From Paralvinella palmiformis (lineage: Eukaryota; Annelida; Polychaeta; Terebellida; Alvinellidae): DNA of 64,000 nt. A program made the translations under genes and the position numbers. Below the pieces are notes generated by a model. It was given only the letters and a program-made list of their open reading frames with translations. It did not search any database and was not told the origin of the DNA. Below, one piece after another: positions 9,123-21,713 of this stretch. Within the stretch, counting starts at the first letter, position 1. Each line of letters begins with the position of its first letter. The stretch is from the NCBI GenBank assembly GCA_025642065.1, contig JAODUP010000189.1, forward strand, positions 1 to 64,000, written 5' to 3'.

Positions 9123-11572
9123 ATCCGGGACATTTAGCTAACGGACATTTAGCCAACGGACACTTAGCCAACGGACAATTAAGCCAACGGATACTTAGCC
9201 AACGGACATTTAGCCAATATTTGCGGGGGGACATTTAGCCAACATTCAAACTTTTGGTTATGTTTATGTAAGTTTTCATAAATATAGTTGTTTCAATAAA
9301 CACAAAACATTGTATGTAATTGTATTTTTTTAATTAATTGTACAAATGTAACAAACACAAAGTGATGTCTCATATTCTAAAACTTGCAAACACAGATGTT
9401 ACATATAGTCTACAGCTGTTATATTCAATCGTCATGGTGTATGTAATTGAATTTTATTCAATTCATTGTACGAATGTAATGATCACAAACAAATGTCTTA
9501 TACTCTAAAATCTGAAAACACAAACATTGCATATAATACATTCTTTATTTCTGACATGTTGTCTATAGGTGTACATTGTCAGTATTTCTATTAAGTCTAC
9601 ATCGTATACTTCTAATATATTTGTTTGTGTTATCTATATTGTTTCCATATTTTATATTTCTTAACTGGGCGCTAAGTATAAATATACTTGAATAAAATAT
9701 TGAGTCATTTAAGAACAGAAACAAACCTATAGCGAGCCATAATAATCTCATTTAAATTTATCACTCAAATAATGAGACGAGTATTTCTTTATAGAGTCTG
9801 TAATTAACAAACATCAAAATGCTCAATGGCTTCAATGCCATTCCATGTCTTGTGTACAGTTATTGAATTTTGGTTTTAATACGGACGTATATCTGTATGA
9901 TTTTAAAATGTGTGACACAGACTATCAGCATGTCACGAACTCGATAATCATATTCTCGTTTATCCCACATATTATCATGCAACAAACCTTGTGGATCAAC
10001 AACTTCTGACTGTACATAAAACAGAATCACTGTAAAGGAAGCCAGATCTAGTTGCTCTGGGGCCCTTTTATCCTACTAGCCTATAGAAGTCACTGGTTCC
10101 AGGTGAAAGAAGTTAAGTGTCATTGGGAATGGGATGGTCAACTTGAAGGTATATCAAACAGAAGCACTGTAAACAAAGCCAGATCTATTTGCACTAGGTG
10201 ACCCATTTATTTGATAGTGTATTTCACATACATGCATTTTTATTAGCACACTACTCAATATTTGGAGTACGGATAGTTGCTCTGAACTTTAATTCCCTAA
10301 TAATTGGTAATATTCATCCCAATAATTATATAGATAATATATGATACAAATAAATATATTTATGGATTAAAAATCATTTTGTTAATTGTTCCTCATTAAC
10401 AATTCACTGGTGAGTAAGTGTCCACTTTTTCATTTTGTTTGGTGAGCAACTGTCCGGGTGAGCAACTGTCCTACACCCTAATATTTGACACATAAATGTC
10501 TACATGAATAGTAGGAATATAACCAAATAATTACATTTATTGTTCTTCTGCACACAAAGTGAATATTGTCTATCTAAACAGTTAAATAGTCTAACTCAAC
10601 ACTGCCTCTGAGAATCCTATAGCAGAATACCATCTTAAAAGTTTTACTGTTGCATAGAAGATCGTGAACTTTAGTTTGAATATTTACAAAGTTTGAAAAT
10701 ATTTGCTCACTTGATGCTGGTGAAACTGAATCCATTGAACATTTTGTGTAGTGGACTATTATTAGCTTGCTGATGATCACACTTTTTGCACTTTGCATAT
10801 TTCTTATTTCCAACGGCAACATGTAAAAATGTTCCCAAGTGGAATTCTCTGGCCTTCCACCTTTATACAGTACTAAAGGCTGGATATCAAATAATAATCA
10901 CAGTATTAGTTCAATAATTTAAGTTAACATGCAGGTATGTATCAATCTGATATAACACTATGATCATGAGAAAGTGTAACACTGCTTCAAATTAAATTCA
11001 GACTGGCTTTCTATATTGAGGCAAAATGAAGTCACATTTTAAAACTATGATATATCACCTGGGTTATGCAGTCACATCTTAACAACATTACAATACATGT
11101 ATGTGTCAACATTGGATAGAGGATTATTCTGAGACTACTAGATTATCTGCCGTATATACAAGTAGTAATTACCAACATGCCAGATATAATTAAGTAGTTA
11201 ACGGTGTTAATAAAGTCTGTGTAAAAAACCTCCCAAACCCTGATATATTATTTATATTTATGTATAATACCGGAGAAAACAGAATACATTAATATAAATA
11301 TAAAAATTGTACAAAAAGCAGCAATAATTATTATGTTGCTAACATTTTATCTAAAGATATGCCTATATTTGCAACATACATAACAGAACATAATATTAAC
11401 AGAGTATACACAAACTCAAAATATAACAATATACATGTAGATGTAAGATGAAAATTTTGAATGTTGGCTAAATGTCCCCCCCCCCTGCAAATATTGGCTA
11501 AATATCCGTTGGCTAAATGTCCGTTGGCTAACTGTCCATTGGTTTAAATGTCCGTTGGCTAAATATCCGGAT
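9123..11572. mobile_element. Non-coding DNA element with tandem-repeat inverted termini
   Basis: The left terminus (9123-9256) is a string of five to seven imperfect units of about 15 bp, GGACATTTAGCCAAC. The right terminus (11450-11572) is the same string reversed and complemented, including the interior steps ATATTTGC and CCAACATTCAAA. The ends begin with ATCCGG on each strand. The interior (about 2.2 kb) is AT-rich with no transposase. It contains a tandem pair of about 125 bp (9310-9430 and 9434-9555). I saw no clear target-site duplication. This looks like a non-autonomous DNA transposon. Confidence 0.7.
9310..9555 (+). repeat. Tandem duplication of a ~125-bp unit
   Basis: Two adjacent imperfect copies, each starting near GTATGTAATTG and including ATGTCTTATACTCTAAAA-like sequence, inside the 9123-11572 element. 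Confidence 0.6.
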
Positions 11573-11879
11573 AACGTAGCACATATGGTAGATGGATTGT
11601 CTCACATGTTTGGTTCTTTTGTACCACAAATATATATTATTGTCAACACTACTTAAATTAATACACAAGCCGACACCACATCATATCTGGCAATTACCAT
11701 CACCTACATTCATATATCGGATCATTGTTAAATAGCGAATACCACATTATACTAACAGGGTTCTAACGTGTCATGGAAAAGCTGAGAAATAACAATTAAT
11801 TTTCTATGCTCAGAAATGTCATTAAATTTTACAATGTTAGTCATTTAAGTCAATCAGACAGAAATGTCATATAACTGGA

Positions 11880-13712
11880 TGTACTTGTGATTAGACATCG
11901 TAACCGGTGAACATCTTGTAAATTGGAGCTATTAAAGCAGTCGAACATATAATCAAATTTCTCCCAAAAAACTGAGCTGTATATATAGCATCGTCATCAA
12001 GCTTTTCTCCGGTCATACAAAGTGTAGCGATACCTGCAGCCACAGAATGTATAAAAACCTGAGCAACAAGATATACCTTCATGGCTGTAAATGGAAGTAA
12101 AAATACATTCGCATACGATAATATTGGGGCCATTCGTATTGGCAAGCTGGAATCAATAGCATAGAACTGCTCCACATACGACCAAGTAATATCGTTATCC
12201 GCAGCCTTAAAGCCACCTTTTCTGAGATTATTGCTTATGTTTTTAGTAGATGAGCAGGATCATAAAATACGTGTATTATCCTTTCATTATTTAAAAAAAC
12301 TTGGACATCCTAGACCTATTATTGCTATCATGATCGTAGTTTACAACTTTTACAATGATACCAATCTCTTGAAGTTTACCAATACAAGTTAGCAATATAG
12401 ATTTGAGAACAATTGATGACATAGTGCCGCTTGTGAGGAATGACCCAACTGGTTGCTTCCACTTGTCGACCAAACCTCTAACCATAAAAACACTGGCATA
12501 GTTCACAATATTCTGGGTTTTCCCCATAAATCCAAGATCTTCTACACCCTGAACACAATCTTTACTGACATCATAACTCAAATGTTCTTTGATTGCCATT
12601 TCATCAAAAACTATTACACAAAGTCTGGATTTTTCCATCATGACCTCAACTTTAGTTTTCAATCTATCAAAAACAGCTTGATGAAAACTTGGTTCAATAT
12701 TATTTTTTTACATATGGTTTCAGTGTGTTTATGCCGGGAAGAACAAATATTTTCTTGGTAACCTTTTCGACTTTTTCCCCGTAGGCGACATAAATGTGTT
12801 TGCAGACACTGATTCCTGGTCTGGAGTTACTTCTTCCCTGGGCTATCTTCTACCGTTTCATCAAGTAGATCAGCTGGTTTTGAGAAGAAAAGGAAGATTA
12901 TCCTATTACTCAGCAAATATAATTGAGGAAATATTGAAATTATAATATTTCATTTTTTTGCAAACAATGTTGTAGTCTGAAATATTTCCTTTGATCGACA
13001 CCCATCACATGCTGGTTTACTACAGTGTAAATAGATAGTTCCCTTCTAATTCTCAAATTTTGCATATAAACCTCCATAATAAAATGAAAAGCTTAGTTTG
13101 TCAGTATAACTATTATTATCTTGATAGAAAATACAAAATGAGGGGGCGGTGTACATGTAATAATTAATATTTTCACCACACATGACTAGCTTTAAAAGAA
13201 ATACTATTTTCCGTTTTCAACAAAATAATTAAAGTATTTCGCATCTTGACACTATGAATATGAATGTTTTCTTAAACATACCTGGATTGTTTATAGCATC
13301 ACCATCCTGTCTGGTTGCAACTTTCTGTCTCTTAATACTAGTCTTAGGAGCAAGGGCAGTTCTCTGTGTTTGATGGGTGTCTCTTTGGTGTTAGTTTAGG
13401 TGAAGGGTTTCCCACATTGATCAGTGTAGGAACAGCATTCCAGCTCAAACTATTTCTGAGAAAAAAAACAAGTGAATTCAAATGTTACTGCCAATATTCT
13501 TGCAAAAGAAAGCATTACAAATATTTATTTCATTTATGGTATGTGGCTTTGACTATCTGTTGTTATTAGCAAAAGCATGTAGATACCTTTCTTTTATATT
13601 CTTAAATTGAGTGTCCTGACAATGAATGGCACAGACGTTAGAGTGCTTCATATCACTCGACTTTCTCTTCGGTAAGTCCGCCCTCCTGATGTTCTGGATA
13701 CAAGCAGTACAT
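11880..13712 (-). pseudogene. P-element/THAP9-like transposase relic
   Basis: Four segments in transposase order on the minus strand. 13712-13585 encodes the C-terminal half of a THAP DNA-binding finger, with H-S-N-V-C-A-I-H at the C-x-x-H site. 13460-13282 is a linker (L-T-P-K-R-H-P-S) ending at a GT donor. 12960-12780 is more linker. 12662-11888 is the RNase H-like catalytic domain, with V-I-F-D-E-M-A, F-M-V-R-G-L, K-Q-P-V-G, then H-L-L-K, S-S-L-P-I-R-M-A-P and H-S-V-A-A-G-I. The catalytic frame is broken twice, in the T/A run near 12290 and the A run near 12240. The first THAP cysteines and the C-terminus are missing. The family mobilises DNA by cut-and-paste; this copy is dead. Confidence 0.85.
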
Positions 13713-14435
13713 CTGTAAAATAGAAATATAATTCTTTAAATATATCTTATTTGTCATATGACTATGTATGATCACTCAGATACAAAATCCCTGAATAAGC
13801 CGAAGACAAAACAAATATTAAAAGCTGCTCCTTGTAGTTCTAGATCTAACCATTTAAATTGCAAAAGAATGTTTTTGCCATTATCTAGTAATCCTTTTTG
13901 TAATCGTTTCAGGCTAATATAATCAAATTGTACTTGGTTATTAATTACATTTATGGGTATTGATTCAAATGTCATGGTTATGATTATCATCATAGACTAG
14001 GGAGAAAGAGCGTATACGCCTAATGAAACAACAACTGTAGGAACATCCGCTGATCACTGATGAGAAAGAACAACAACCCTATAAGAGGAAGCTAGGATAC
14101 AATAAAACCTACTACGGTTATGTCACAGGTGAGTAATTATCTATTTGATTATAAGAGAAGAAGTTATGTTAAATTCTAAGTACTTATCTGAGGATAATTC
14201 TTGACTTCCTGCATGTTTTCAGTACAAAGTAAATAATAAACCCTTAATTTTAATCCATTGCTGTTCAAATGAGGTATACTTAATTTACAACTTAAATATT
14301 TTATCCATTCAGGATCATCTGTGGAATAGGAGGAGAAGTAAGAAAATGGTGTACTTGCTAGTGCTAGCGAGTGAGAAGAGTTCAAATTTCCATGTTCAAA
14401 ACATAATGATGATAATGTTGTGTGTGATAGTAACA

Positions 14436-14436
14436 A

Positions 14437-14498
<62 letters not shown>
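14436..14498 (+). repeat. (TA)n microsatellite
   Basis: About 30 TA units. Confidence 0.95.
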
Positions 14499-14499
<1 letters not shown>

Positions 14500-14689
14500 T
14501 AGATATAATGTGATTTGTAACCCCAAATTATCCAAATCGTGTGCACTACATAGTTTACTGCTGTTTACTTTTGTAAACGTGCTTGAATGGAATATTTATA
14601 ATTATATATTCCTCTGTCAAAATGAAATCACGTCTCATAGATATGTTCGTTATCAACTTCAGGTAATGGTACCAACAGTTACAAGTAAT

Positions 14690-15056
14690 TGTGCATGTCA
14701 CATAAAATATTAACGTAGGCATTTAACTGATCTTTATTTAAAATTGCTAAGTACTTTTTTCAACATGTTTGGCTTGATTGTTGGTACTTTGTACTCACTG
14801 TTTCTGAAAGAATATTTTGTGTTTAACCTTGGGTGTGGTTAGCTAGAATGTGCAATTAAACTCATTTGTCTTAGATGTATAATAAGAGTATTACAATGAA
14901 TGTACAATTTTATCACGTGAATTTTCTAGGTATATTTCACGTGTCAATTGGGACGTAGAATTCACGTAGAAAACATTACGTAGATTCAACTAACATAGTT
15001 CACCAAAATTATACGTAATTTCTACGTGTATGAGTTACGTAGAATTCACGTGTAAT
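14690..15056 (+). repeat. Direct duplication, copy 1 (ACGT-rich end)
   Basis: Starts GTGCATGTCACATAAAATAT and ends in a palindrome-rich block of TACGTA, TTCACGTAGAA and ATTCTACGTG-like words. Copy 2 is at 15791-16490. Confidence 0.65.
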
Positions 15057-15064
15057 ACTACGTA

Positions 15065-15305
15065 GTATGCCTGCTGGGTGGTCTTCTGGTACCAATCATT
15101 GGGTGCTGATGTGTAATCTGAATACATCGATTCAAGTGGATTAGATATGAAACTGTCAACAAGAAGGTTGAATGTGCCTGGGTCTGTTCGGCATATTCGA
15201 TGACGTCAAGGCTCATCTGCTTGTTGATCGGCTCGCTCGTTGCCCTCAAGGTTAAGTTGGCTTGGAACCCAGTACAGTATTACTTGGATTCCGCAGGGGA
15301 GTTCG
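15065..15305 (-). pseudogene. Retrotransposon RNase H fragment
   Basis: Minus-strand frame around 15274-15212 reads Y-W-V-P-S-Q-L-N-L-E-G-N-E-R-A-D-Q-Q-A. This matches the C-terminal RNase H signature W-V-P-S-H-x-x-x-x-G-N-E-x-A-D of non-LTR retrotransposons that carry RNase H (I/Jockey-like). The following open frame is shifted and shows nothing else. It lies between the two copies of the direct duplication. Confidence 0.65.
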
Positions 15306-15790
15306 CTTTCTCTATATATACGTTCCTGATTCAGTTCATTAATTACAGCTGTTTATGAATTGATTAATATAAATGACAAAATGACAAATGAATTTATTTC
15401 CTATTTACATGTACATACATATATAACATTAAATGTAACACAATAATAATAAAATGCTAAGAGAATGTAAACTGGGGGACCAGTGTAGCGTAATTGCTGT
15501 CTTCCCACAGGTCCCGGATGATGATGGACAGCTCTGTGTGTGTGTGACAGTCGGAAATCACAAAAATATGAAAAAGAATCTGGACTGAAAAATTGATACT
15601 AATGAAGAAATAAACCATACCACGTTTTGGTTAGAGTTCCCCCCCAAAATACCAGGACATAATACGCCTTTATGATATAATAAAAATATAAGAGTTATCA
15701 TTAATATCAACCATTTATCTTATAAAACATTTACATTATTAGAAACCAAGCGATTATGATAATATATGGTAACAATCTAAGCACATTAGT

Positions 15791-16490
15791 TGTGCATGTC
15801 ACATAAAATATTAACCTTGACATTTAACTGACCTTTACTCAAAATGTCTAAGTACTTTGATGTTTTCAACATATTTGGCTTGATTGGTGGCACTATGTAC
15901 TCACTGTTTCTCAAAGAAAGGTTTCTGTTAAATCTTGGGTTATGGTACCAGCGGTTAGCTAGAATGTGCAATTAGATTCACTTGTTTTCGATGTATAATA
16001 AGTTTATTACAATGTATGTATATTTATCATGACATGTAAAATTTATCTTGTTAATTGCTGGTGCTACTGATGTTAAATATTTCCCAAATAATTCTTATTT
16101 TGTATATTTGTATACAACTGATATGTGTTTATATCTTGTGTAGCTATATTAATTGTAAGTTTCCATCCGTATAATTTAAACGGGTGCTATACCTGCAATA
16201 TGTTATGTAGATTAGATTTAGTCTGTCTTAAGTTTCATCTTAACATTGTTGATATTACGATTTATTAAACAAATTATGATTTATTATGATATGGATTCAA
16301 TTTAAATTTTACCACTTGAATTTTACGTGTAAATCAGTACGTAATTTCTACGTAGAAATTTCTACGTATATTTCACGGGTAAGTTGGTAGATTTCACGTA
16401 GACAACATTACGTAGATTCAACTAACATATATCACCAAAAATATACGTAATTTCTACGTGTATGAGTTACGTAGAATTCACGCGTATGCT
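15791..16490 (+). repeat. Direct duplication, copy 2
   Basis: Matches 14690-15056 at both ends but is about 330 bp longer, mostly from extra sequence at about 16020-16300. The distal block is rich in TACGTA palindromes. Confidence 0.65.
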
Positions 16491-16499
16491 ACGTTGCCG

Positions 16500-17480
16500 T
16501 GTAAACGGTTTATTCGAAATAGTACCTAGGAGTCACTCGAGGAAGTAGGAAGGGTGGGCCGGATCCGATGTTTTATACAGTATGATATATATATATATAT
16601 ATATATATATATGGTTACAGCAGTGCTGTTTTGGGGTAGAAAACATTTGTTTCTGTACCCAACCGAAAAAGTAAAATAAAATCGCTAACTTACCTCAAAT
16701 ACTACTAATCATATTCTATTCTGGCATTAACTTATGGCTGCTTATTAAAAACGTTAATTTTTGCATTTTTGTTCTTTCAATATGCATCGTTAATATACCC
16801 GACATGTACCAAAGCTATCTTATAAAAAGAAGGTGTTTCACAGATGGTAGGGGGGAGGGTTCGGAATGCTAATATTCAGTATTGACTGCTAACTAACTAG
16901 CGTGTCATCAGAAAAAAGAAGATTTTATTTTCGCTACAACGCAGAGAATACACTTTAAACTTGCTCGCTTGCTGGAAAGAATACCAGGAGTAGGAATCTA
17001 ATAATGCAATCTTAACAGTTAAGTCATAACTGAGTTAGAATATGTACTCTATTTACAAACCAAATGAATAAAACCAGATGAAAGAAAAGTAGAATCAATT
17101 GTTTTTATGTTGAAGGATGGAAGTTTACTAATGTTCACGAAACGTATATCAGATTTAAAAACAGAAAGTCGATTGAAAGTCTTTGTCCCACTGCGTATGG
17201 ATTATTGTATACTGTATGGTCATAATTAGTGACTTTTACCTGTATAGTCAACAGCCTAGGAGTTGATGCTCAGAAAGATTTACCTACGTATATTGCTGTA
17301 TGGCTTTTTTTGTAGGGTCAAAGGTGAAAAGGACTCACATCGCAGTATTCTTACTGGTATGGGTCAATTAGATAATAGCCAAGTTTGGGAACAAGACATG
17401 TGACTAGGATCCAATGCGCACTTGGATTTTGAAAACATATGTTGGTCAACTTCTGCCATTGATAACACCCATTATGAATA
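16500..17480. other. No recognisable gene; (TA)n at 16586-16612
   Basis: Apart from a (TA)n run, nothing coding or repeated was recognised. Confidence 0.5.
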
Positions 17481-18170
17481 ACCCAATGGATGAGTCAGTG
17501 ATGCCGCCGTGTTAGAAGTGAACCATGGTAACCGTGCGGCTTAGGAGATATCGGTTAGATAAGGTTGCTAATGCAAATACTTATTTCTTCAATACAAGCT
17601 TCAATTGAAGATGAAATGTCATCTCATTTATCAAATGGCTTTAAATGTATGGAGACTTGCATATCATCGACATAACAATGACATTTAATGTTATACGGTT
17701 TATTAATTTCACCAACTGGCTTAGTATACGTACAGTAATTAATTTATCCCAAATCGGATCACTGTGGTGCGCCTAAATGAAGACATATATCTTTTCATAT
17801 TTTATCCCTGACTAAAATACACTGAATTGTGTTGGCAAGGTACACCTTTACTCAGGTAACGACCTGAACCTGAAACTAAAGGAAACTTCAAAGCGCTTCA
17901 CTGGTGTCGGAATATCGATTACATCGAAAGCTGCAGATAAATCAAGCATAATTAATGCAGTCGGGGATCCTTCATCGAAAGCCTCATCAGTGTCACTGGG
18001 TACTTTCACGAGAACAGTTTCTCTTAAATAACCTCTACATTAAGTAGACTGAAAGCTGTCTGGGAAGTCATTTGGCTCTTAGTGGTCTTTTATAAACGTT
18101 CTTACCACCTATTTGATAAGCTTGGAGATGAACAGAAGTTTAGAAATAGGACGACATGTTTCATATCTTC
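17480..18170 (-). pseudogene. CR1-like non-LTR reverse transcriptase relic
   Basis: Read on the minus strand: R-P-I-S-K-L near 18155, then D-S-F-Q-S at about 18060, then R-E-T-V-L-V-K (the S-T-E-T-A-L motif). Motif A reads L-D-L-S-A-A-F-D-V-I-D near 17950-17920. The catalytic box is Y-V-D-D at 17674-17663, followed by conserved I-H-L-K-P and S-S-I-E-A-C. Several in-frame stops interrupt it. The order and wording are typical of CR1-type ORF2. Confidence 0.85.
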
Positions 18171-18254
18171 CTTATCCAACCAATGTCTTTTAAGCCGCGT
18201 AGTTACGGTGGCTCACTTCAAACACAACGGCATCACTGACTCATCGATTGATAA

Positions 18255-18445
18255 GCGCCTCCGTGGTCTAGCGGTAGCGTGTTGGACCACAGATCACTAC
18301 CACCCGTGTTCGAATCTCGGCGTGAGCATATCTGAAGGTTGTTTCGTCTTCGACTTCGCCTCATTATCTGTGGAGGTCGCTAGGCCGATTTAGCCTACTT
18401 TGTGGACAAAGTGGCCATAAAACATCAATGATCATCATTAATCAT
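18255..18445 (+). mobile_element. tRNA-derived SINE, family A, copy 1
   Basis: The head carries Pol III box A (TGGTCTAGCGG) and box B (GTGTTCGAATC), followed by an unrelated body and an ATC-rich tail. Imperfect target-site duplications CTGACTCATCGAT lie at 18236-18248 and 18446-18458. Other copies: 49496-49693, 61318-61512, a minus-strand copy at 42323-42463 and a minus-strand body at 63535-63640. Confidence 0.85.
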
Positions 18446-18459
18446 CTGACTCATCGATC

Positions 18460-21360
18460 GAGCTGTTGATCATGGGTCTCATCAGTGACAGATATTGATA
18501 TGCACATTTCATAAAAAGCTAAGTGGGCACTAGATCCAAGTCGCGACTTGGTTGGAGACTTGATGAATATCTCAGTGACGTCAACTTCAGACGCTTAATC
18601 AACATTTCTAGAACATAATATCTGCAGGTATATTTGGGGACTGAGAAATGATCTTATTGCTGATTAATGTTGCTGTCTTCGTAAATGTATTTTACATTTC
18701 AGAAATTTCCACCCAGTATCTTCTTAATTAGCCGAGTCTATTTCGATATTTTCCACTTTACTGTTTTCCGTGGACATTTTATCGTTTTCTACATCAAGGA
18801 TGTGTGATTAATAACCATCATATGCTAAGACAGCCCATATCACTGTATAGTGGATTGCTAATAAATCTCTGACACATTAGCACCTAATTTTGCTGAACAA
18901 AAACCAACAATCACAGGATTCCATTAAATGCGCACTATCAGGGAATAATGGGTACAAATTAGTCGATAGTATATCATTCCATCTGTATCAGTTCTCATCC
19001 AATATATTAAAGTTATTTCTATTCGAAATCGAATTTATATGAAATATTGGAAATGGTTACATTTAAGAAAATATTATAAGCATATCGCCATTATATAATG
19101 ATATCCGATTATCTAAAGGATATAACATATATATGTTGCTGACTTATTGTCATGTATATGTGATAATAAGGTAATTACAGTAAACGAATTGGGTAAAGTC
19201 TAATAATAGAAATAAACTATTCCGCAACTTGTAACTCAAGTACACCAGAAAAGAGATTCATCCACCAGTCTGGCCAAAAACTGCATGTTCACAACTTTCT
19301 CAATAAAGATTTTTCGTGTTTTGTTATATGAGTCGCAATATTTAAGGTCGTCAGATAATCATCCATGGACGTGAAAATCATAGCCGATTTCTTGAGAAAC
19401 AGTAGAATTAGGCCTTATCTCGGCAAGCAAACTATGACATCATGAAACACTCTTAACTCTCATTTTCAATTAGCAGAAGTGGTTCAATTCCAACGGGAGC
19501 CATCAATACATGGCCAAGAACTCTTTATTGAGGATAATTTCATACAAAAAATAACTTGACGATGATATTCTTTGATATTCAAGAACAGTTATATCTTAGA
19601 TTAATCTTATAATTTGCGTTGCGTTAAAATGATAAGGTAGTTATCAGAATTCAGTCATAAGTAGATATATCTACCGCCCTCCTTCCCATCATCTCACTCT
19701 TTCTATATTTATCTCTAATGGTGTGTCTGTATGTTGGCGTGTGCTTCTTTGTTACAGTAGGTTTTTTATGATATATACATAGTAGCAACTGGCACATCTA
19801 AATATCCTTTGAAGTGTATTCTTCCAAAAACCCATGTACAAATAAAACTATATATACTTCAACCTTAATACAAAATATTCTACACTTCCACTTAGCCATA
19901 CATACAGAGACCTATACATGTGTCTTGGCTACTCATCATCCTGTGGGGACCAGATAATCCGTTTTTCGTACGACTGAAATTTATCTCGCCCAAATGGAAG
20001 AGGTTTGTATGTGGGCTACGTACAATAAAAGTGGACGTATATACAACAAGCATCCAACATAATTGAAAATAGTGAATTTCGGGCTTATCTCAAATAAGAC
20101 AAATGCAGAACTAAGTCGCGTATCTAAGATCAGTGAGGTAGAAGTTTACAGTATGTTTCCAATGTTGCTTAGATTCCTGCCCCTGCAGTGCAAAGTAATA
20201 AATATCTGGACAGATTCAGAGATTGTGTACATGTTTTAACCCTTTGATTTCCTATGACGAAGGAAAACGCACTAGCAGCTCAGGAAGTCTCTTTCTCCGT
20301 ATATAAAAGAGAATCACATCTAAAATACATTTTGGTGTAACACCTTGGGGTATGTGTTCATATCTGTCAGACGCATAACAAGCTGCAACTAATGATCAAT
20401 ATATCACTGAACGCAGTAATCTGGTGACAAAGGTTGATCTTAAAAATTCATTAATGGGAGACAAGGGCTTTAATTTACGGGTTACGTTTGTACCAAATGA
20501 AAGTAACAGTCAAAATATCTAGTAAATCGCATCCACGTGGAAACAATTGTTGGTTCTGAAAATATCTTTAAAATCCTGTGTAATCCCTTGAAATTTACTA
20601 AATAATTAATGTCTTCCCACATCGAGTTTGTTTCATGTTAATAATTTTCAGAAGAGGTGTTGTGCCAAAATGCTTAGTTTAATCTGATATTCCATTTTAA
20701 ATAACCAATGTGTTTGTGCCATCTGGGATAATGATGATACCTTTACTTTTGGTATAAAATATCTTGATAATTTGTTTCCTAAAAACAAACTGTAAAACGT
20801 TGGCAGCTCACACATAACTTCTTCTTTATGAACGATGCAAATGCGATCTGCATTCAGTTATGTCCACACGACAAAATCACACCACTGTCGGCTAGTGCAA
20901 AACATGGTTGTGGATGTGGTAATAGTATAAGTGGTGAGGTGGCATCCAATCTCATGAACTGCATAAACAGCTTACCTCTACTATGCCATCGGTTCCCACT
21001 ACCCCTTCGGGTGAGCAACCAAGGTAAGGGAGTATACAGCTGACTTGAATCCCACTGTTTTAGAAGATGTGCCTGTCTTCCAGGATTATGCCTCTAGTGT
21101 TCTCCTTTCATATTTCTTCCCGCAGTCTTCGGGTGTGCTAGTGAATAGCCATGACCATGTAAGAGTTCGCGAGAGTTTGGCAAGGTAAGCTTTTTCTGTA
21201 GCAGTCCGGATCCTGCAAACGTTTGATTAGTGTAGACGCTTCGTTCTCTCATGTCGCCATCCCTTGCTGGAACTCTGCCAACAGGCTCTCAATCCTACAT
21301 GGTTTTGCTTCTCTGAAGTTATGTATGAAATGTTGATTTCACTTTCGACACTCCTCTGGT
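18460..21360. other. No recognisable gene
   Basis: About 2.9 kb of AT-rich sequence in which I recognise no exon, transposon motif or tandem repeat. Confidence 0.45.
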
Positions 21361-21369
21361 GTCTCTTAC

Positions 21370-21713
21370 AAGTAGTCATGGTCAGGATTGACCACTCGGA
21401 TGTCAGCCGGCTTAAGCTGCTCTCGGATTGGAATGTCCTTGGCTTCAGAGTTGAGCCTGACACCAAGTTGTGTTTATATACCAGCGAATTGGTGTTGATG
21501 TCTCCGTATGCCTTCGTGTCTGGTAGGATCATTTTATAATGGTCATGCTGTATATCAGTATGTCCAAAATTCGAATTCATTTCATAAGCTTCGAGTCTGC
21601 AATGAAGAAGGTTAATTAAACACAAGTGTTAGTCAGGCAGTGATAGTGAAATCAAACATACATGTCACTGACAGACATTGGTAAAACATCTTGATTAACA
21701 TGTGTCACTTACA
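21370..21713 (-). CDS. Possible exon pair of an unidentified gene
   Basis: 21596-21370 is open across 227 nt. It has a strong acceptor (CCTTCTTCATTGCAG) and a strong donor (GTAAGAG). It encodes a polar, Ser/Thr/Tyr-rich stretch with S-S-L-S-R-L-T-S-E-W, like a cytoplasmic tail. Upstream, a frame running to a strong donor (GTAAGT) at 21713/21712 ends in phase 2, which joins in frame across a 116-nt intron. That upstream exon has a cysteine cluster (C-H-F-C-C-C) and L-T-L-K-A-V at its end; its 5' limit is unclear. I recognise no family. It could be chance, but the phase match and splice signals make it worth listing. Confidence 0.35.

Noticed and set aside
18255..18330. A tRNA gene
   Set aside because: A and B boxes are present, but the sequence does not close into a full cloverleaf that I can support, and it continues into a repeated body with a tail; it is a SINE. 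The same applies at 49496 and 61318.
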